From positions 434,001 to 498,000 of the forward strand of contig NZ_SRLQ01000002.1 of NCBI RefSeq assembly GCF_004745805.1: a stretch of 64,000 nt of DNA, read 5' to 3'. The notes under the pieces are model-generated. The model was not told the DNA's origin. It did no database searches and saw nothing but the letters and a program-made list of their open reading frames with translations. Below are positions 62,560-64,000 of the stretch, piece by piece (the first letter of the stretch is position 1; the number at the start of each line of letters is the position of its first letter). Made by a program: the position numbers and the translations under genes. The DNA is from Mycolicibacterium sp. CH28. GTDB lineage: Bacteria; Actinomycetota; Actinomycetes; Mycobacteriales; Mycobacteriaceae.

Positions 62560-63474
62560 ATGGGATCCATGGCGTCGACGCTGGTCAGTCCTGGCCAATC
62601 GCAGTGGAGCCGGTGGAGCACGGACATGCACCTACTGGTCACCCGCCCCGAGGCGCTGCCCCGGGCACGCGCGGTGGTCGACGCCGAGCTGGACGTGATC
62701 GAGAAGGCCGCGTCGCGGTTTCGCCCGGACTCCGAGATCTGCGCGCTGGCCGCGGCCGGCGGCGTCCGCACGGCGGTCAGCCCGGCGCTTGCCGACCTGA
62801 TCGAGGCCGCACTGGCCGCGGCGGGGCTCACCGACGGCGACGTGGACCCGACGGTCGGCTCGGCGATGATCGCGCTGGGCTACGACCGCGACATCGCCGA
62901 CCTGGACCCGAGCCTGCCAAGGGTGACGTCGCTGACGGTCGCCGCCGACTGGTCGATGATCGAATTCGACGGCCGGACGGTGCGGCTGCCGGCCGGGGTA
63001 CTGCTCGACTTGGGCGCGACCGCCAAGGCCGTAGCCGCCGACCGCTGCGCGCGGCTGGTGTGGGAACAGGTCGGCACCGGCGTGCTGGTCAATCTCGGCG
63101 GCGACATCGCGACGGTGGGCCCCGCTCCCGCAGGGGATTGGCAAGTGCTGATCCAGGACACCGACGACGACCCGGCCTGCCAGGTCGCGCTGGGCAGCGG
63201 CGCCGGGCTGGCCACCTCGAGCACACGACGGCGGCGCTGGTGGTGTGACGGCGACCTGGTGCACCACATCATCGACCCGCGCACCGGCCGGTCCGCCGAG
63301 CCGGTGTGGCGCAGCGTCAGTGTGGTGGCCGCAACCTGCCTGGCCGCCAATGCGGTCAGCACCGCGGCAATCGTGCGCGGGCACCGGGCCCCGGATTGGG
63401 TTGCCGCGCTGGGTTTTCCGGCCCGGTTCGTCGACCGGGACGGTGGCATACGAACAGTAGGAGGGTGGCCATGA
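62560..63474 (+). CDS. FAD:protein FMN transferase (ApbE family)
   Basis: A 304-residue ApbE-like flavin transferase with STDMHLLVTRPEAL, DPTVGSAMIALGYD, DLGATAKAVAADR, NLGGDIATVGP and HHIIDPRTGRSAEPV, the family blocks in order. Such enzymes attach FMN to a threonine of membrane redox proteins. The start is either of two ATGs (62560, 62569). It overlaps the ferredoxin gene, and a two-component system is divergent. Confidence 0.86.
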   Translation: MGSMASTLVSPGQSQWSRWSTDMHLLVTRPEALPRARAVVDAELDVIEKAASRFRPDSEICALAAAGGVRTAVSPALADLIEAALAAAGLTDGDVDPTVGSAMIALGYDRDIADLDPSLPRVTSLTVAADWSMIEFDGRTVRLPAGVLLDLGATAKAVAADRCARLVWEQVGTGVLVNLGGDIATVGPAPAGDWQVLIQDTDDDPACQVALGSGAGLATSSTRRRRWWCDGDLVHHIIDPRTGRSAEPVWRSVSVVAATCLAANAVSTAAIVRGHRAPDWVAALGFPARFVDRDGGIRTVGGWP

Positions 63475-63680
63475 CGAAACGACTGCACATCGACTGGACC
63501 CGCTGTGACGGGCGCGGGTTGTGCACGGAGTTGCTTCCCGACGTGTTCACCCGCGACGACTGGGGTTATCCCCTGGCGCACAAGCCCGCTCGCGAACCTG
63601 CCATCCCACCCGAGTCGGCCAAGTATGCGAAGGCGGCGGTCAAGCGCTGTCCGAGGCTGGCGCTGCGGGTGCTCGACTGA
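63471..63680 (+). CDS. 3Fe-4S-type ferredoxin
   Basis: A 69-residue ferredoxin with Cys12 and Cys18 in RCDGRGLC and Cys60 in VKRCP. Three cluster cysteines with the missing second position indicate a 3Fe-4S centre, as in ferredoxins that serve mycobacterial P450s. The ATG overlaps the ApbE stop by four bases; GGAGGG lies just upstream. It may supply electrons to a flavoprotein flavinylated by ApbE. Confidence 0.88.
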   Translation: MTKRLHIDWTRCDGRGLCTELLPDVFTRDDWGYPLAHKPAREPAIPPESAKYAKAAVKRCPRLALRVLD

Positions 63681-63690
63681 GCACGGTTCG

Positions 63691-63746
63691 CGAGAGTAAC
63701 GCTATGGCGGTAAATCACGCGCAACGCCGCCCTGGCGTTACCCTCG
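63691..63746. terminator. long hairpin between ferredoxin and maltokinase genes
   Basis: Twenty-base arms (63691-63710 and 63727-63746) pair with three mismatches. The core resembles the hairpin at 52201-52256, and again it lies between convergent genes, ten bases after the ferredoxin stop and four before the maltokinase stop. Confidence 0.65.
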
Positions 63747-63750
63747 GCGC

Positions 63751-64000
63751 CTACCCGACGAGGCGGGCGATCGACCGCAGCGGGATGTGCAGCCAACTCG
63801 GCCGGTGCCGCGCCTCGTAGGCCGCCTCGTAGACCGCCTTGTCCAGCTCGTAGGCCGACAGCACCGCGGAATGATCACGGGGATCGGTCTCGGACTCGGC
63901 GGCATAGCCCTCGCAGAACGACGTGCAGTTGCGGTCCACCCATTCCTTGGCCCGCGCGGCCAACTGCCGGTCGGAGGTCTGGCCGACCAGCTGCTGATAG
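63751..64000 (-). CDS. mak: maltokinase C-terminus (cut by window end)
   Basis: The minus-strand frame is open to the window edge and ends at TAG 63751-63753. Its 82 residues, including [39 protein letters not shown] and the end IPLRSIARL, match the C-terminal lobe of mycobacterial maltokinase, which phosphorylates maltose for the GlgE glucan pathway. In this family it is often fused or next to treS. The rest of the gene lies beyond the window. Confidence 0.85.
   Translation of the reverse strand, partial: YQQLVGQTSDRQLAARAKEWVDRNCTSFCEGYAAESETDPRDHSAVLSAYELDKAVYEAAYEARHRPSWLHIPLRSIARLVG

Overview
The window is a high-GC actinobacterial chromosome segment, almost certainly from a Mycobacterium/Mycolicibacterium. 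The evidence is an MPT64-type secreted protein, a DesA3-like desaturase with its Rv3230c-like reductase, an F420/PPOX-family protein, a CYP138-like P450 beside msrA and a TetR gene, a maltokinase end, a sequence matching the KstR (cholesterol regulon) operator, many leaderless-looking starts, and tightly overlapping ATGA/GTGA gene junctions.

Layout. 1-750: end of a fructose PTS permease plus HPr. 845-4664 (minus): a four-gene sulfide/persulfide operon (TauE-like exporter, CstR-type sensor, metallo-beta-lactamase/rhodanese fusion, sulfide:quinone oxidoreductase) behind two near-identical operators. 4974-10504: aquaporin, AlkA-type glycosylase, DUF427, FAD oxidase, cupredoxin lipoprotein, then a two-gene operon with a KstR-type operator. 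10561-12694: diguanylate cyclase, msrB-msrA.

12695-18843 looks like an inserted island with less GC-rich genes. It carries a complete His-Xaa-Ser (Hxs) modification locus: precursor HxsA, small protein HxsD, and radical SAM enzymes HxsB and HxsC. The precursor has a Sec-like N-terminus, six uninterrupted His-Xaa-Ser triplets, a Pro-rich linker and a C-terminal domain resembling the mycobacterial secreted DUF732 family. An uncharacterised C-terminally hydrophobic protein and an orphan ribbon-helix-helix protein follow. This is the most unusual system in the window.

18844-26348: an MPT64 homologue with a Thr/Pro insert, P450/TetR pair, a C39-like protein coupled to an F420-type oxidoreductase, Zn-alcohol dehydrogenase, and an ABC-2 exporter. 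26557-29716: a compact URC-type uracil-catabolism operon (GTP cyclohydrolase II homologue, DUF1688/URC4, Upp). 29724-39218: SHOCT protein, His-rich membrane protein, GT39 transferase, desaturase/reductase/TetR, DUF4344 lipoprotein, GlgX. 39415-43829 (minus): GNAT, SDR/enoyl-CoA hydratase pair, and an Nramp-related transporter coupled to a PRC-barrel/MgtE_N protein, suggesting Mg2+ transport. 44052-50055: acyl-CoA dehydrogenase/TetR, a frameshifted hydrolase, AhpD-like and ArsR proteins, CoA transferase, phosphoesterase.

50079-64000: MarR plus a DrrAB-like exporter with a perfect operator, recC-recB-recD, a two-component system, ApbE plus a 3Fe-4S ferredoxin, and the C-terminus of maltokinase. 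Several gene ends carry long hairpins of a recurrent type that probably act as bidirectional terminators.
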